DNA from: Hyphomonadaceae bacterium
GTDB lineage: Bacteria; Pseudomonadota; Alphaproteobacteria; Caulobacterales; Hyphomonadaceae
DNA length: 36,929 nucleotides
Direction: 5' to 3'
Assembly (NCBI GenBank): GCA_947478925.1
Contig: CANJXY010000015.1
Location: 1 to 36,929, forward strand
Each line of letters opens with the position of its first letter. The first letter of the stretch is position 1. The translations under genes were made by a program, and so were the position numbers. The notes under the pieces were generated by a model that had not been told where the DNA came from, searched no databases, and saw only the letters and a program-made list of their open reading frames with translations. Shown here in pieces: positions 15,362-23,882 of this stretch.

Positions 15362-17419
15362 ATGCGCAGCACACTGCTCGCGGGCATCGCGTCCGCACTA
15401 CTTCTGTCCGCCTGTGGCGGTGAAAAGCCTGCAGCGCCTGCTGTTCCTCCCGAACCAGCCAAAGCCGCCGTCGGCACGTTCGGCATCGACCTTGCGCAGA
15501 TGGATACTTCGGTAAGGCCGGGCGACGACTTCTACCGTTATGTGAATGGCAAGTGGCTCGACACCTTCCAGATGCCTGCCGACCGTGCCAGCTACTCGAC
15601 TGGCACGATGGTGTTCGACACGACTGAGGCACAGGTCCGCGCCATCGTCGACGAGCTCGCCAAGACGAAAGGCGCGCCGGGCACAAACCAGCAGAAGATC
15701 GGCGATCTTTACGCCGCATGGATGGACGAAGCCGGCATCGAGGCGCGCGGCACGGAGCCGCTCAAACCTTATCTCGCCGCCATCGACGCCGTTTCCGACA
15801 AAGCCGGCTTGATGAAATTGTTCGGCTCGCTCGATTTCACCGCGCCTTTCAGCCTCGGCGTCGAGGTGGCCACGGTCGACCCCACCAGATACACGGTCTG
15901 GGTCTACCAGAGTGGCCTGGGCATGCCCCTCGATTACTATCTGAGCAAGGGCGAGAAGTTCGACGCCTACCGCGCCGCCTACAAGGACTTTGTCACCACG
16001 ATTTTCAAGCTGATCGGCGACGAGGACCCTGCTGGTTCAGCCACGAAGACCATCGCGCTCGAAATGAAGATCGCCAAAGTTGCCTGGTCGCCCGAGCGCC
16101 AGCGCAACATCAAGGCAGTCAACAACCCGATGGACCGCGCCGGGCTCAAGAAGCTCGCGCCCGCTATCGACTGGGACGTCGTGCTCGCTGGTCTGAACCT
16201 CGCCGATGCCAACGACTTCCTCGTAAACGAAACTACCGCCATCCGCGACGGCGGCAAGCTGGTCGACACGGTCGCCATCGCCGACTGGAAAAAGTATCTC
16301 GCCTTCCACTTCGTCAACGGCGCCACAAACTACCTGCCCAAGGCCTTCGACGACGCCGGCTTCAATTTCTATTCGAAGACGCTCAACGGCACAGAAAAGA
16401 AGCGTGACCGCTGGAAGCGCGGCATGTCTCGGCTTGAGGAAGTGATCGGCGAAGGGCTCGGCGAGATCTATGTCCAGAAGCACTTCTCCGCTGACTCAAA
16501 GATCAAGATGGACGCGCTCGTCGCCAATCTCCGCGTCGCCCTGAAATCGCGTCTCGAAACCGCAACCTGGATGGACGACGCCACGCGCGCCGAAGCAATC
16601 AAGAAGCTCGACAGGTTCGAGGCCCGCATCGGCTTCCCGGACAAATGGCGCGACTATTCGAAGCTCACGATCGAGCCGGGCAAGCTGTTCGAGAACATGC
16701 GCGCTTCAAAGAAATACGAGTGGGACCGTCAGGTCGCGCGTCTGAAGGGGCCAGTTGATCGCTCGGAATGGATCATCACCCCGCAGACGGTCGACGCCTA
16801 TTACAACGCGCAGACGAACCAGATCACCTTTCCGGCCGCAATCCTGCAACCTCCTTTCTTCGACCCCAACGCCGACGCAGCGGTCAACTACGGCGCCATA
16901 GGCGCGGTGATCGGCCACGAGATCGGTCACGGCTTCGACGATCAGGGCCGCGAGTTCGATGGCGAGGGCAAGGTACGCAACTGGTGGACGCCGGAGACCA
17001 ACAAGAAGTTCGTCGAGTCGACGGCGAAATTCGCAGCCCAGTACGACGCCTTCTGCCCGCTACCCGCCAGCCCGAAGGAGTGCATCAACGGCCGCTTCAC
17101 CATGGGCGAGAATCTCGGCGACCTCGGTGGTCTTGAGATGGCCTACACCGCCTACAAGCTCGCGTTGGGCGGCAAGGAAGCTCCGGTTATCGACGGCTTC
17201 ACCGGCGACCAGCGCTTCTTCCTCGCGCACGCGCAGATCTGGCGCGCCATGCAGCGCGACGACGATCTGCTGAACCAGATGAAGACTGACCCTCACGCAC
17301 CGGCTGCCGCGCGCGGCTCGTTCCCAGAGCGCAATATCGATGCCTGGTACGCGGCGTTCGGCGTGAAGGAAGGCGACAAGGCCTACATCGCCCCGGAAAA
17401 CCGCGTTCACATCTGGTAG
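15362..17419 (+). CDS. M13 family zinc metallopeptidase lipoprotein (copy 2)
   Basis: 685 residues from the ATG at 15362, where the signal MRSTLLAGIASALLLSAC (lipobox Cys18) begins. The open frame extends upstream to 15212 but overlaps copy 1 and lacks a signal. The zinc site is HEIGH (519-523), with GENLGDLGG as the third-ligand motif and a C-terminal ENRVHIW. One residue is unusual: the substrate-binding NAxY motif reads DAYY (D478), where copies 1 and 3 have NAYY and NAFY. In neprilysin this Asn contacts the substrate backbone, so specificity or activity may differ. It is followed by an intrinsic terminator. Confidence 0.95.
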   Translation: MRSTLLAGIASALLLSACGGEKPAAPAVPPEPAKAAVGTFGIDLAQMDTSVRPGDDFYRYVNGKWLDTFQMPADRASYSTGTMVFDTTEAQVRAIVDELAKTKGAPGTNQQKIGDLYAAWMDEAGIEARGTEPLKPYLAAIDAVSDKAGLMKLFGSLDFTAPFSLGVEVATVDPTRYTVWVYQSGLGMPLDYYLSKGEKFDAYRAAYKDFVTTIFKLIGDEDPAGSATKTIALEMKIAKVAWSPERQRNIKAVNNPMDRAGLKKLAPAIDWDVVLAGLNLADANDFLVNETTAIRDGGKLVDTVAIADWKKYLAFHFVNGATNYLPKAFDDAGFNFYSKTLNGTEKKRDRWKRGMSRLEEVIGEGLGEIYVQKHFSADSKIKMDALVANLRVALKSRLETATWMDDATRAEAIKKLDRFEARIGFPDKWRDYSKLTIEPGKLFENMRASKKYEWDRQVARLKGPVDRSEWIITPQTVDAYYNAQTNQITFPAAILQPPFFDPNADAAVNYGAIGAVIGHEIGHGFDDQGREFDGEGKVRNWWTPETNKKFVESTAKFAAQYDAFCPLPASPKECINGRFTMGENLGDLGGLEMAYTAYKLALGGKEAPVIDGFTGDQRFFLAHAQIWRAMQRDDDLLNQMKTDPHAPAAARGSFPERNIDAWYAAFGVKEGDKAYIAPENRVHIW

Positions 17420-17444
17420 GACGCAAACCTGCGACAAAATCAAC

Positions 17445-17473
17445 AAAGCCCGCGCCCATGGTCGCGGGCTTTT
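17445..17473 (+). terminator. Intrinsic terminator after peptidase copy 2
   Basis: AAAGCCCGCG (17445-17454) pairs with CGCGGGCTTT (17463-17472), loop of 8, and the T-run continues into TTTTCCTTT. It begins 26 bases after the copy 2 stop. An ATG in its loop (17458) opens the frame of copy 3 but cannot sensibly be its start. Confidence 0.8.
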
Positions 17474-17529
17474 CCTTTACCTGCGCGAGCGCGCTTGACT
17501 TGGGACCGCCGCCGGAAAGACTCCGGTCC

Positions 17530-19617
17530 GTGAAGTCGCATGCGGGAACGCCCTTGATCGCCGGCCTGCTCAAACGCCTCGGCCCCTTGATGACGGGCGC
17601 AATGGCGGCTGCGTCTCTCTTTCTGACGGCCTGCACCGTCCCGGCCGCGCCAGCGCCCCAGCACGCCGGAGACTTCGTCCAGAAGATGCCGCCCAACGTC
17701 GCGCGACTGCCGCGCCCGCGTCTTGGCGACGACTTCTACGGCTATGTTAACAACCAGTGGCTCGCGACCTACAAGCTGCCTGCCGACAAGGCGTCCTTCG
17801 GCGCCGCCGAGGAACTGGCCGACCACTCCGAGAGCGAGGTCCGCACGATGATCGAGGAGATCATCACCGCTCGCCCCGCCAAGGGCACGACCGAACAGAA
17901 GATCGCTGATCTCTATGCCGCTGCCCTCGACGAGAAGACGATCGAAGCGCGCGGGCTGGATCCCATCCGGCCGCATCTCGCGCGTATCCACGCGGCAACG
18001 ACGCTGGATGACATCACGCGCCTGATGGGCCGTATCGGCTACAACTCGCCGTTCAGCGCGGGCGTCGCGCCCTCGCCCGCCGATCCTGACGCCAACGCCG
18101 TGTGGATTTCGCAGGCCGGCCTCGGCATGCCCCATCGCGGCTATTATCTCGACAGCGGCCTGCAATCGACCACGCTGCAAGTCGCCTATCGCCGCCATAT
18201 CTCGACGATCCTCGGTCTGATCGGCGAGAGCGATCCCGACAGGGGGGCACAGCGCCTCTACAATCTCGAATACCGCATCGCTCAGGCGCAAACCGACGAA
18301 GATCGCTCGATCAGCGCCACCGAATCGATGCGCGCGATGAGCTATGCCGACCTCAAGGCCTTCGCCCCGGGCTTCGACTGGGCCACATTCCTCAAAGCCG
18401 CCGGCATGGACAGCGCAAGCCGCTTTGTCGTCACCGACCAGACCGCCGTGCCCGCGCTTGCGAAGCTCGTGTCCGACGTTTCCATCGACGACTGGAAGCT
18501 CTGGCTCGAATTCCACATCGCCAGCGACTTCTCCCCGTCCTTGCCGAAAGCTTTCGCGGATTCGTATTTCGACTTCTTCACCCGCCAGCTCTCGGGCATC
18601 ACCGAAAGGCCCGAGCGCTGGAAGTTCGCCATCAGCGTCGTCAACGAACAGCTCGGCGACGCCGTGGCCGAGCTCTATGTGAAGCGCTATTTCCCGGCTG
18701 ACAACAAGACGAAAATCGACGCCATTGTCGGCAACATACGCACCGCCTTCGCCTCGCGCATGCGCTCGCTCGACTGGATGGACGACAAGACGCGCGCCGC
18801 CGCCCTCGCCAAGCTCGATGCGCTCCAGGGCATGATCGCCTACCCGGATAGCTGGCGCGATTATTCCAGCCTTGATATCGAACCCGGCAAGCTGGTCGAG
18901 GGTATCTTTGCCGCCTTCGAACTCGACTGGCGCGAGCAACAGAACGATCTGTCCACACAGGTTGATCGCCGCCGGTGGGAGGCGCCGGCCCACGTCGTCA
19001 ACGCTTTCTACAGTCCACTCGGCAACACGTTCGTGCTGCCTGCGGGCATCCTGCAGCCGCCCTTCTTTGATCCCAAGGCGGACCCCGCCGCCAATTATGG
19101 CGGCATTGGCGCCGTCATCGGCCACGAGATGAGCCACGGCTTCGACGATCAGGGCCGCCAGTTCGACAGCGTCGGCCGGGCGGTCAACTGGTGGACCAGC
19201 GAAACCGACGACCGCTTCGTCGCGCGCTCCAACCAGCTGATCGATCAGTACGACCGCTACTGCCCTTATTTCAGCGCTTGCGTGAATGGTCTGGGCACGC
19301 TCGGCGAGAACATCGGCGACCTTGCGGGACTGGAGATCGCCTACGCCGCCTATCACCTCTCGCTCGGCGGTGTCGCAGCGCCTCTTGTCGATGGCCTCAC
19401 CGGCGACCAGCGCTTCTTCCTCGCCTACGCGCAGAGCTATCGCGAGAAGGTCCGCGAGGAATACGCCAAGGCCCTGCTCGAAGGCGACAGCCACGCGCCG
19501 AGCCGCTATCGCGTCAACGGCGTCATCCGCAACATGGACGCGTGGTACGCCGCCTTCGACATCAAACCCACCGACCGCCTCTACCTCGCCCCGGAGGAGC
19601 GCGTCCGGATCTGGTGA
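17530..19617 (+). CDS. M13 family zinc metallopeptidase lipoprotein (copy 3, divergent)
   Basis: 695 residues from a GTG at 17530, preceded by GGAAAG. This start gives a charged n-region with KR and a hydrophobic core ending in FLTAC (lipobox Cys35). The in-frame ATG at 17458 lies in the loop of a terminator and is rejected; the ATG at 17590 loses the charged n-region. Catalytic domain: NAFY, zinc site HEMSH (532-536), GENIGDLAG and C-terminal ERVRIW. It differs more from copies 1 and 2 than they do from each other. A terminator separates it from copy 2, so it probably has its own promoter. Confidence 0.93.
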   Translation: MKSHAGTPLIAGLLKRLGPLMTGAMAAASLFLTACTVPAAPAPQHAGDFVQKMPPNVARLPRPRLGDDFYGYVNNQWLATYKLPADKASFGAAEELADHSESEVRTMIEEIITARPAKGTTEQKIADLYAAALDEKTIEARGLDPIRPHLARIHAATTLDDITRLMGRIGYNSPFSAGVAPSPADPDANAVWISQAGLGMPHRGYYLDSGLQSTTLQVAYRRHISTILGLIGESDPDRGAQRLYNLEYRIAQAQTDEDRSISATESMRAMSYADLKAFAPGFDWATFLKAAGMDSASRFVVTDQTAVPALAKLVSDVSIDDWKLWLEFHIASDFSPSLPKAFADSYFDFFTRQLSGITERPERWKFAISVVNEQLGDAVAELYVKRYFPADNKTKIDAIVGNIRTAFASRMRSLDWMDDKTRAAALAKLDALQGMIAYPDSWRDYSSLDIEPGKLVEGIFAAFELDWREQQNDLSTQVDRRRWEAPAHVVNAFYSPLGNTFVLPAGILQPPFFDPKADPAANYGGIGAVIGHEMSHGFDDQGRQFDSVGRAVNWWTSETDDRFVARSNQLIDQYDRYCPYFSACVNGLGTLGENIGDLAGLEIAYAAYHLSLGGVAAPLVDGLTGDQRFFLAYAQSYREKVREEYAKALLEGDSHAPSRYRVNGVIRNMDAWYAAFDIKPTDRLYLAPEERVRIW

Positions 19618-19674
19618 ACGGCGCGGCGCGCTGCGCCCGTATCCGCGCGCCGATTCCCCTGCTAAAGCGCCAAA

Positions 19675-20646
19675 ATGCCGGTTCCGGATTCCACGCGCCA
19701 TGCCCGCGACGCCGCCGAAGCAATCGGCGCGCGATTCGACGATCTCGATGGCGGCGAAGGCTATCTGTTCCGGATCTCGCGTGAGGGGCGCTTCGTGCTC
19801 GGCGGCGGCGGCAATGTCTGCGCCTACCCGGTCAACAGCGCGCCTGCCTACACCATCTCGCGCGACAAGGCCCACACCAAGGCCGTGCTCACAGCCGTTG
19901 GCATCAAAGTCATTCCCGGCAGCCTCTGGTTTGCCCACACGCGCCGCGCCGCGCTGCGTGGGCCGGGACGCGAAGCCGGCGACGCCGCCGCCTTTGCCCA
20001 GCGCCGCGGCTATCCCGTGTTCTGCAAGCCAAACACCGGCTCGCGCGGGACTTTTGCAGAGATCGTTCGCAGCCCCGCCGATCTCGACGACTATATCCAG
20101 CGCCTCGCCGTCGACTTCGAATCCTTCCTGATCGAGCCCGTGCTCGATGGCGAGGAGCACCGCGTTTTCGTCCTCGACGGTCGGCCCGTCTTCCATTCCA
20201 CCAAATCAGCGCCCAGCCTGATCGGGGATGGACGTTCTTCGGTCGCGCAGCTTCTCGCCGCGCTGAATTCCACGCTACAGCTTGAGGGCGTTTCGGCGTT
20301 GCCAGCCTCCGCCCTCGCCGGCCGCGACCTTGCCGCGACGCCTTCAGCCGGCGAACACATCGCGCTGCCCGGCCGGCGCAACCTCTCGGCACAGGGCAGC
20401 ATCGAAGCCGTCAGCGAGCATGTCCCGCCCCAACTCGCCGCGCCTGCTATCGCTGCTGCGGCGGCGCTCGGCCTGCGCGCCAGCGCGGTCGACATGTTCG
20501 ACCTGTCGCCCGCACGTGACTTGTCCGACATTGTGGTGATCGAAGTGAACGGCAATCCCGGCCTGCGTACGCTCGAACTCGCTGGCCGAAGTGACCTGAT
20601 CCGCGCTATCTGGGTTCACATGTTGAACGCGTGCCTTAACGCCTGA
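19675..20646 (+). CDS. ATP-grasp ligase resembling the cyanophycin synthetase ATP-grasp module
   Basis: 323 residues, no signal peptide, cytoplasmic. ATP-grasp enzymes activate a carboxylate as acyl-phosphate and join it to an amine. In order: TISRDKAHTKAVLTAVGIKV (about 60-79), the linker helix seen in CphA-like and glutathione-synthase-like members; CKPNTGSRGTF (117-127), with the ATP-binding Lys; IEPVLDGEEHRVFVLDGR (153-170); GDGRSSVAQLL (184-194), very like the GDG-x-x-TV-x-L motif of cyanophycin synthetase; and the metal-binding VIEVNGNPGL (288-297). It has no Mur-ligase domain, but the next gene, 13 bp downstream, encodes one. The substrate is unknown. There is no clear ribosome binding site at the ATG. 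Confidence 0.8.
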   Translation: MPVPDSTRHARDAAEAIGARFDDLDGGEGYLFRISREGRFVLGGGGNVCAYPVNSAPAYTISRDKAHTKAVLTAVGIKVIPGSLWFAHTRRAALRGPGREAGDAAAFAQRRGYPVFCKPNTGSRGTFAEIVRSPADLDDYIQRLAVDFESFLIEPVLDGEEHRVFVLDGRPVFHSTKSAPSLIGDGRSSVAQLLAALNSTLQLEGVSALPASALAGRDLAATPSAGEHIALPGRRNLSAQGSIEAVSEHVPPQLAAPAIAAAAALGLRASAVDMFDLSPARDLSDIVVIEVNGNPGLRTLELAGRSDLIRAIWVHMLNACLNA

Positions 20647-20659
20647 TCCTGGACGATCG

Positions 20660-21970
20660 ATGTTCGGACTTCCCAAATTCGGCGACGGCATCGGCCTGCA
20701 CCGCATCGAGCGGTTCCTGACCCTGCACCGCATCGACCGCGCCACCCTCGCCCGCCGCTCCATCGCCGTGACCGGCACTAATGGCAAGGGATCGACTGCG
20801 CGGTTCATCACCTCCGCGATCGAGGCTGCCGGCATGCGCGTTGGTTGCTTTACCTCGCCCCATCTCTTTGATGTGCGCGAGCGCTTCACCATCGGCGACC
20901 AACCCATTCCCGCCGAAGCTTATGAACGCCACGGCAAGACGGTGCTGGCCTACAACGCCACGCTGCCGGAAGGCGATCGGATGGGCGCGTTCGAGTTTCT
21001 CTTCCTGCTCGCCATCCTATGGTTCAACGAGACCAAGCCCGACGCCATCGTCTGGGAGGCCGGCATAGGCGGGCGCTACGATCCGGTGCGCTGCGTGCGC
21101 GCCAGCGTTTCGGTGCTGACCTCGATCGAGCTCGAGCATACCGAACTCCTCGGCGGCACTGAAGAACTGATAGCCTACGACAAGGTCGATGCGCTCGCTC
21201 CGGGCGGTTGTGTCGTTCTGTCGCCCTCGATTCCCGAAGCCCTGGCAAAGCGCATCGCCGCCTATGCCAGTCTCGCGGGCAAGGCGATCCTTCCGGCTCT
21301 GGCCAGCCGCCGCGTCACCAACGTGTCCAACACGCACAAGGGCGCGCGCTTTTCCTACGGCTTTCTCGCAGCACCTCCCGAAGCCGATCAGACGGTGCGC
21401 CTGAAGCTCGCCGGCCAGCATCAGGTCGATAACGCCGTCTCGGCCCTGCGCGCCGCCGAGGTCTGGCTAGGCCTCAAGCCGGAGGAAAACGCCGAGCGCC
21501 ACTTCGCCATGCTGGCAGGCCTTGGCCATACACGATGGCCCGGACGCCTTGAGAAGGTCGCGCATGCGCCCGACCTCTGGATTGACGTTGGTCACACGCC
21601 GCGCGCTCTCGAAGCTGTCACCCGGACTTTCCTTGAGTTCGTGCCGCGCGAAAAGACGCTCGTCGTCTTTGGCGTCTCTGCGTCAAAGGAAGTAACCGGC
21701 ATAGCCGAAGTCGTCGCCAGCCGCTTCGACCGTTTCATTCTTACACGCGCCTACAAATCCGGCGCGGACATCTCGCTTTTCGAGCCGATCTTCCGCAGCA
21801 GATCGACCGACGTCACAATCGCTTCCGACACTGCGTCCGCCGCGCAGCTCGCCCGAACGCGCGCCAACATTGACGGCATGAGCGTCCTTGTCCTCGGCGG
21901 GCTCTTCCTCGCTGCCGAAATCCAGCGCGCCTGGCAGGGCGGCGATCCGACCAATATGGATTTTTTCTAG
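20660..21970 (+). CDS. FolC/Mur-ligase family amide ligase
   Basis: 436 residues. P-loop GTNGKGST (39-46), SPHLFDVRERF (66-76), FEFLFLLAILWF (111-122), E133 in WEAGIGGRYDP, LEHTELLGGTEELIAYDKVD (158-177) with the Lys that is carbamylated in this family, GQHQVDNAVSALRAAE (252-267), WPGRLEKV (293-300) and FGVSASKEVTGI. This is the folylpolyglutamate synthase fold. However, the FolC motif DGAHNP reads DVGHTP here (309-314) and the gene is not in the usual accD-folC context, so a different substrate is likely. It starts 13 bp after the ATP-grasp gene, almost surely in one operon. Its stop directly abuts the stop of the convergent patatin gene. Confidence 0.82.
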   Translation: MFGLPKFGDGIGLHRIERFLTLHRIDRATLARRSIAVTGTNGKGSTARFITSAIEAAGMRVGCFTSPHLFDVRERFTIGDQPIPAEAYERHGKTVLAYNATLPEGDRMGAFEFLFLLAILWFNETKPDAIVWEAGIGGRYDPVRCVRASVSVLTSIELEHTELLGGTEELIAYDKVDALAPGGCVVLSPSIPEALAKRIAAYASLAGKAILPALASRRVTNVSNTHKGARFSYGFLAAPPEADQTVRLKLAGQHQVDNAVSALRAAEVWLGLKPEENAERHFAMLAGLGHTRWPGRLEKVAHAPDLWIDVGHTPRALEAVTRTFLEFVPREKTLVVFGVSASKEVTGIAEVVASRFDRFILTRAYKSGADISLFEPIFRSRSTDVTIASDTASAAQLARTRANIDGMSVLVLGGLFLAAEIQRAWQGGDPTNMDFF

Positions 21971-23062
21971 CTACGTCTCAGCCTTCGGCTTCCGCCTTGG
22001 TGGCTTCAGCTGTCCGCCATCGAGGGAATCGTCCTCGCCCTGGAACAGCCGCCGCAGATCGACCGTCGATTTTCTCCCGACATGACGGAAGCTCGTTTGC
22101 AGCCAGTTTTCGGCGGCGTCACGACCCTTGTTGAACAGCATCTCAATGAAGGCCGGTTCGACATTGAATTTGGAAGAAGCACCGAGTTCCGAAAGGGATT
22201 TCTCGTCCGCGATCGTGTGCATCAGCATGCGCCGATATCCGGTGCCTTCCAGCTTGCCCGCCTCGATCAGGCGCGCGACGAAATCCATCGCGCGCAGATC
22301 ATGCAACAAGGAAGCGTTGAACGTGATCTCATTGACCCGGTTGATGATATCGCGCGCTGTCGTCGGCGCCCCGGGCCGCTTGATGGGGTTTATCTGCACC
22401 AGCACGACATCATCGGTCGCGCAGTTCTCGAACAGCGGCCACAGCGCCGGATTTCCCGTAAAGCCGCCATCCCAGTAAGGTACGCCGTCGATCTCGACCG
22501 CCTTGAACAGCCACGGCAGGCAGGCGGACGCCATGACGTGATCAGCCGTCAGTTGCTTCTTGTCCCAGACATGCGCGCGCCCGGTTTCAACATTGGTCGC
22601 TGAGATGAACACTTTCACTTTCGACCGCCGCACGCGATCAAAGTCGATCAGCTTGACGACAAGATCGCGCAGCGGATTGAGGTTGAACGGGTTGAAATCG
22701 TACGGGCTCGCAACGCGGGTGACGAGATCGAACATCACGTAAGCGGGCGATGTATCGAGGCCCCAACTGCCTAGAAGCATCTCGAGCGGCGAACGTTGCA
22801 GGGGGCTCGCGCGGGCATCCTCGAGCACGCCGGCCCAGAACCGCCGCAACGCTGCGCGCGCTTCCTCGCGATCGCCATCGGCAAAACCGGCCGCCAGCGC
22901 CACCGCATTCATCGCGCCCGCGGAGGCGCCGGTGATCCCCTCGATCTGGACGCGGGGATCTTCAAGCAAACGATCCAGCACGCCCCACGAGAATGCGCCA
23001 TGCGAGCCGCCGCCCTGCAGGGCAAGGTTGATGAGCTTGGGATCAGCTTGTGCCTGGGTCAT
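21971..23062 (-). CDS. Patatin-like phospholipase
   Basis: 363 residues with the patatin Ser-Asp dyad: oxyanion loop GGGSHG (17-22), nucleophile S47 in GASAG (45-49) and catalytic Asp D198 in DGG. It would hydrolyse acyl esters of phospholipids or related lipids. There is no signal peptide, so it acts in the cytoplasm or at the inner membrane face. The C-terminus is basic (KPPRRKPKAET). It is the last gene of the aguA-aguB-murI-patatin run, starting 25 bp after murI. The link to those genes may be only co-transcription. Confidence 0.93.
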   Translation of the reverse strand: MTQAQADPKLINLALQGGGSHGAFSWGVLDRLLEDPRVQIEGITGASAGAMNAVALAAGFADGDREEARAALRRFWAGVLEDARASPLQRSPLEMLLGSWGLDTSPAYVMFDLVTRVASPYDFNPFNLNPLRDLVVKLIDFDRVRRSKVKVFISATNVETGRAHVWDKKQLTADHVMASACLPWLFKAVEIDGVPYWDGGFTGNPALWPLFENCATDDVVLVQINPIKRPGAPTTARDIINRVNEITFNASLLHDLRAMDFVARLIEAGKLEGTGYRRMLMHTIADEKSLSELGASSKFNVEPAFIEMLFNKGRDAAENWLQTSFRHVGRKSTVDLRRLFQGEDDSLDGGQLKPPRRKPKAET

Positions 23063-23087
23063 GCCCGATTAGAGCGCCCGCGCGTCC

Positions 23088-23876
23088 CTAGACGTCAATG
23101 ATCTCGATTGTTTCATAGCCGAAGCGCGCGAAGGCGGGCGCCATCGCCGCCTTGTTGGCGGCGCCGCCTGTCACATAGGCGATGGCCTCGCCCGTCGGCC
23201 GCGGTGTCTGCGGCGCAACGCGGATGGCCTGTCGCGCGACAGCATCTCCCGTATCGATAAGCCGCACACCGGGCGGGCATGCCACCGCAATCGCATCGCG
23301 TATCAACGGGAAATGCGTGCACGCCAGCACCACGATATCGATCCGCGGCCCGTCCGGCGGATCGAACATCGGCTTCACCGCGTACGCCACCTGCTCCTGA
23401 TCGATTGGCTGGCCACGCACGGCGCGCTCGGCAATATCGACCAGCCCAGCGGACCCACGCCGGATCACGATCCTGCCCGCTGCGAACTGGCGCTCGAGAT
23501 CGTCGAGATAGGCCCGCCGCACGGTTCCGGGCGTCGCCAGTATGCCGATCACACCCGTCTGCGTCTGCTCCGCTGCCGGCTTGATCGCCGGCACCGTGCC
23601 CACGACCGGCACGCTCACCCTGGCGCGTATGTCATTGAGCGACAGTGTCGAGGCCGTGTTGCACGCGATCACCAGCACGTCGGGCTTTGCGACATCCACC
23701 AGCGTCGCACACAGGGACGGCAGCCGCGCCTGCAACTCCGCATCAGACTTTACGCCATAGGGAAAGAAGCCGCTATCCGCCGCATAGTCGACCACCCACT
23801 CCGGCGCTGCCTTGCGCAACGCGCTTGCAATGGTCAGCCCGCCCACGCCCGAGTCGAAGACCAGCGCGCGGGTCAT
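23088..23876 (-). CDS. murI: Glutamate racemase MurI
   Basis: 262 residues. It interconverts L- and D-glutamate; D-Glu is added to the peptidoglycan stem peptide by MurD. Visible: FDSGVGGLT with D8, catalytic C72 in ACNTAS, and the second catalytic C186 in ACTHFPL. The start is only 6 bp after the aguB stop, so translation is probably coupled. murI in an agmatine-pathway operon is unusual. Confidence 0.94.
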   Translation of the reverse strand: MTRALVFDSGVGGLTIASALRKAAPEWVVDYAADSGFFPYGVKSDAELQARLPSLCATLVDVAKPDVLVIACNTASTLSLNDIRARVSVPVVGTVPAIKPAAEQTQTGVIGILATPGTVRRAYLDDLERQFAAGRIVIRRGSAGLVDIAERAVRGQPIDQEQVAYAVKPMFDPPDGPRIDIVVLACTHFPLIRDAIAVACPPGVRLIDTGDAVARQAIRVAPQTPRPTGEAIAYVTGGAANKAAMAPAFARFGYETIEIIDV

Positions 23877-23882
23877 CCGAGC

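Noticed and set aside
13218-20196. Very long minus-strand ORFs (697 and 918 residues) opposite the M13 peptidase genes
   Set aside because: They mirror the codon bias of the plus-strand genes, carry no recognisable motifs and are arginine/valine-rich as expected for antisense frames of GC-rich genes.
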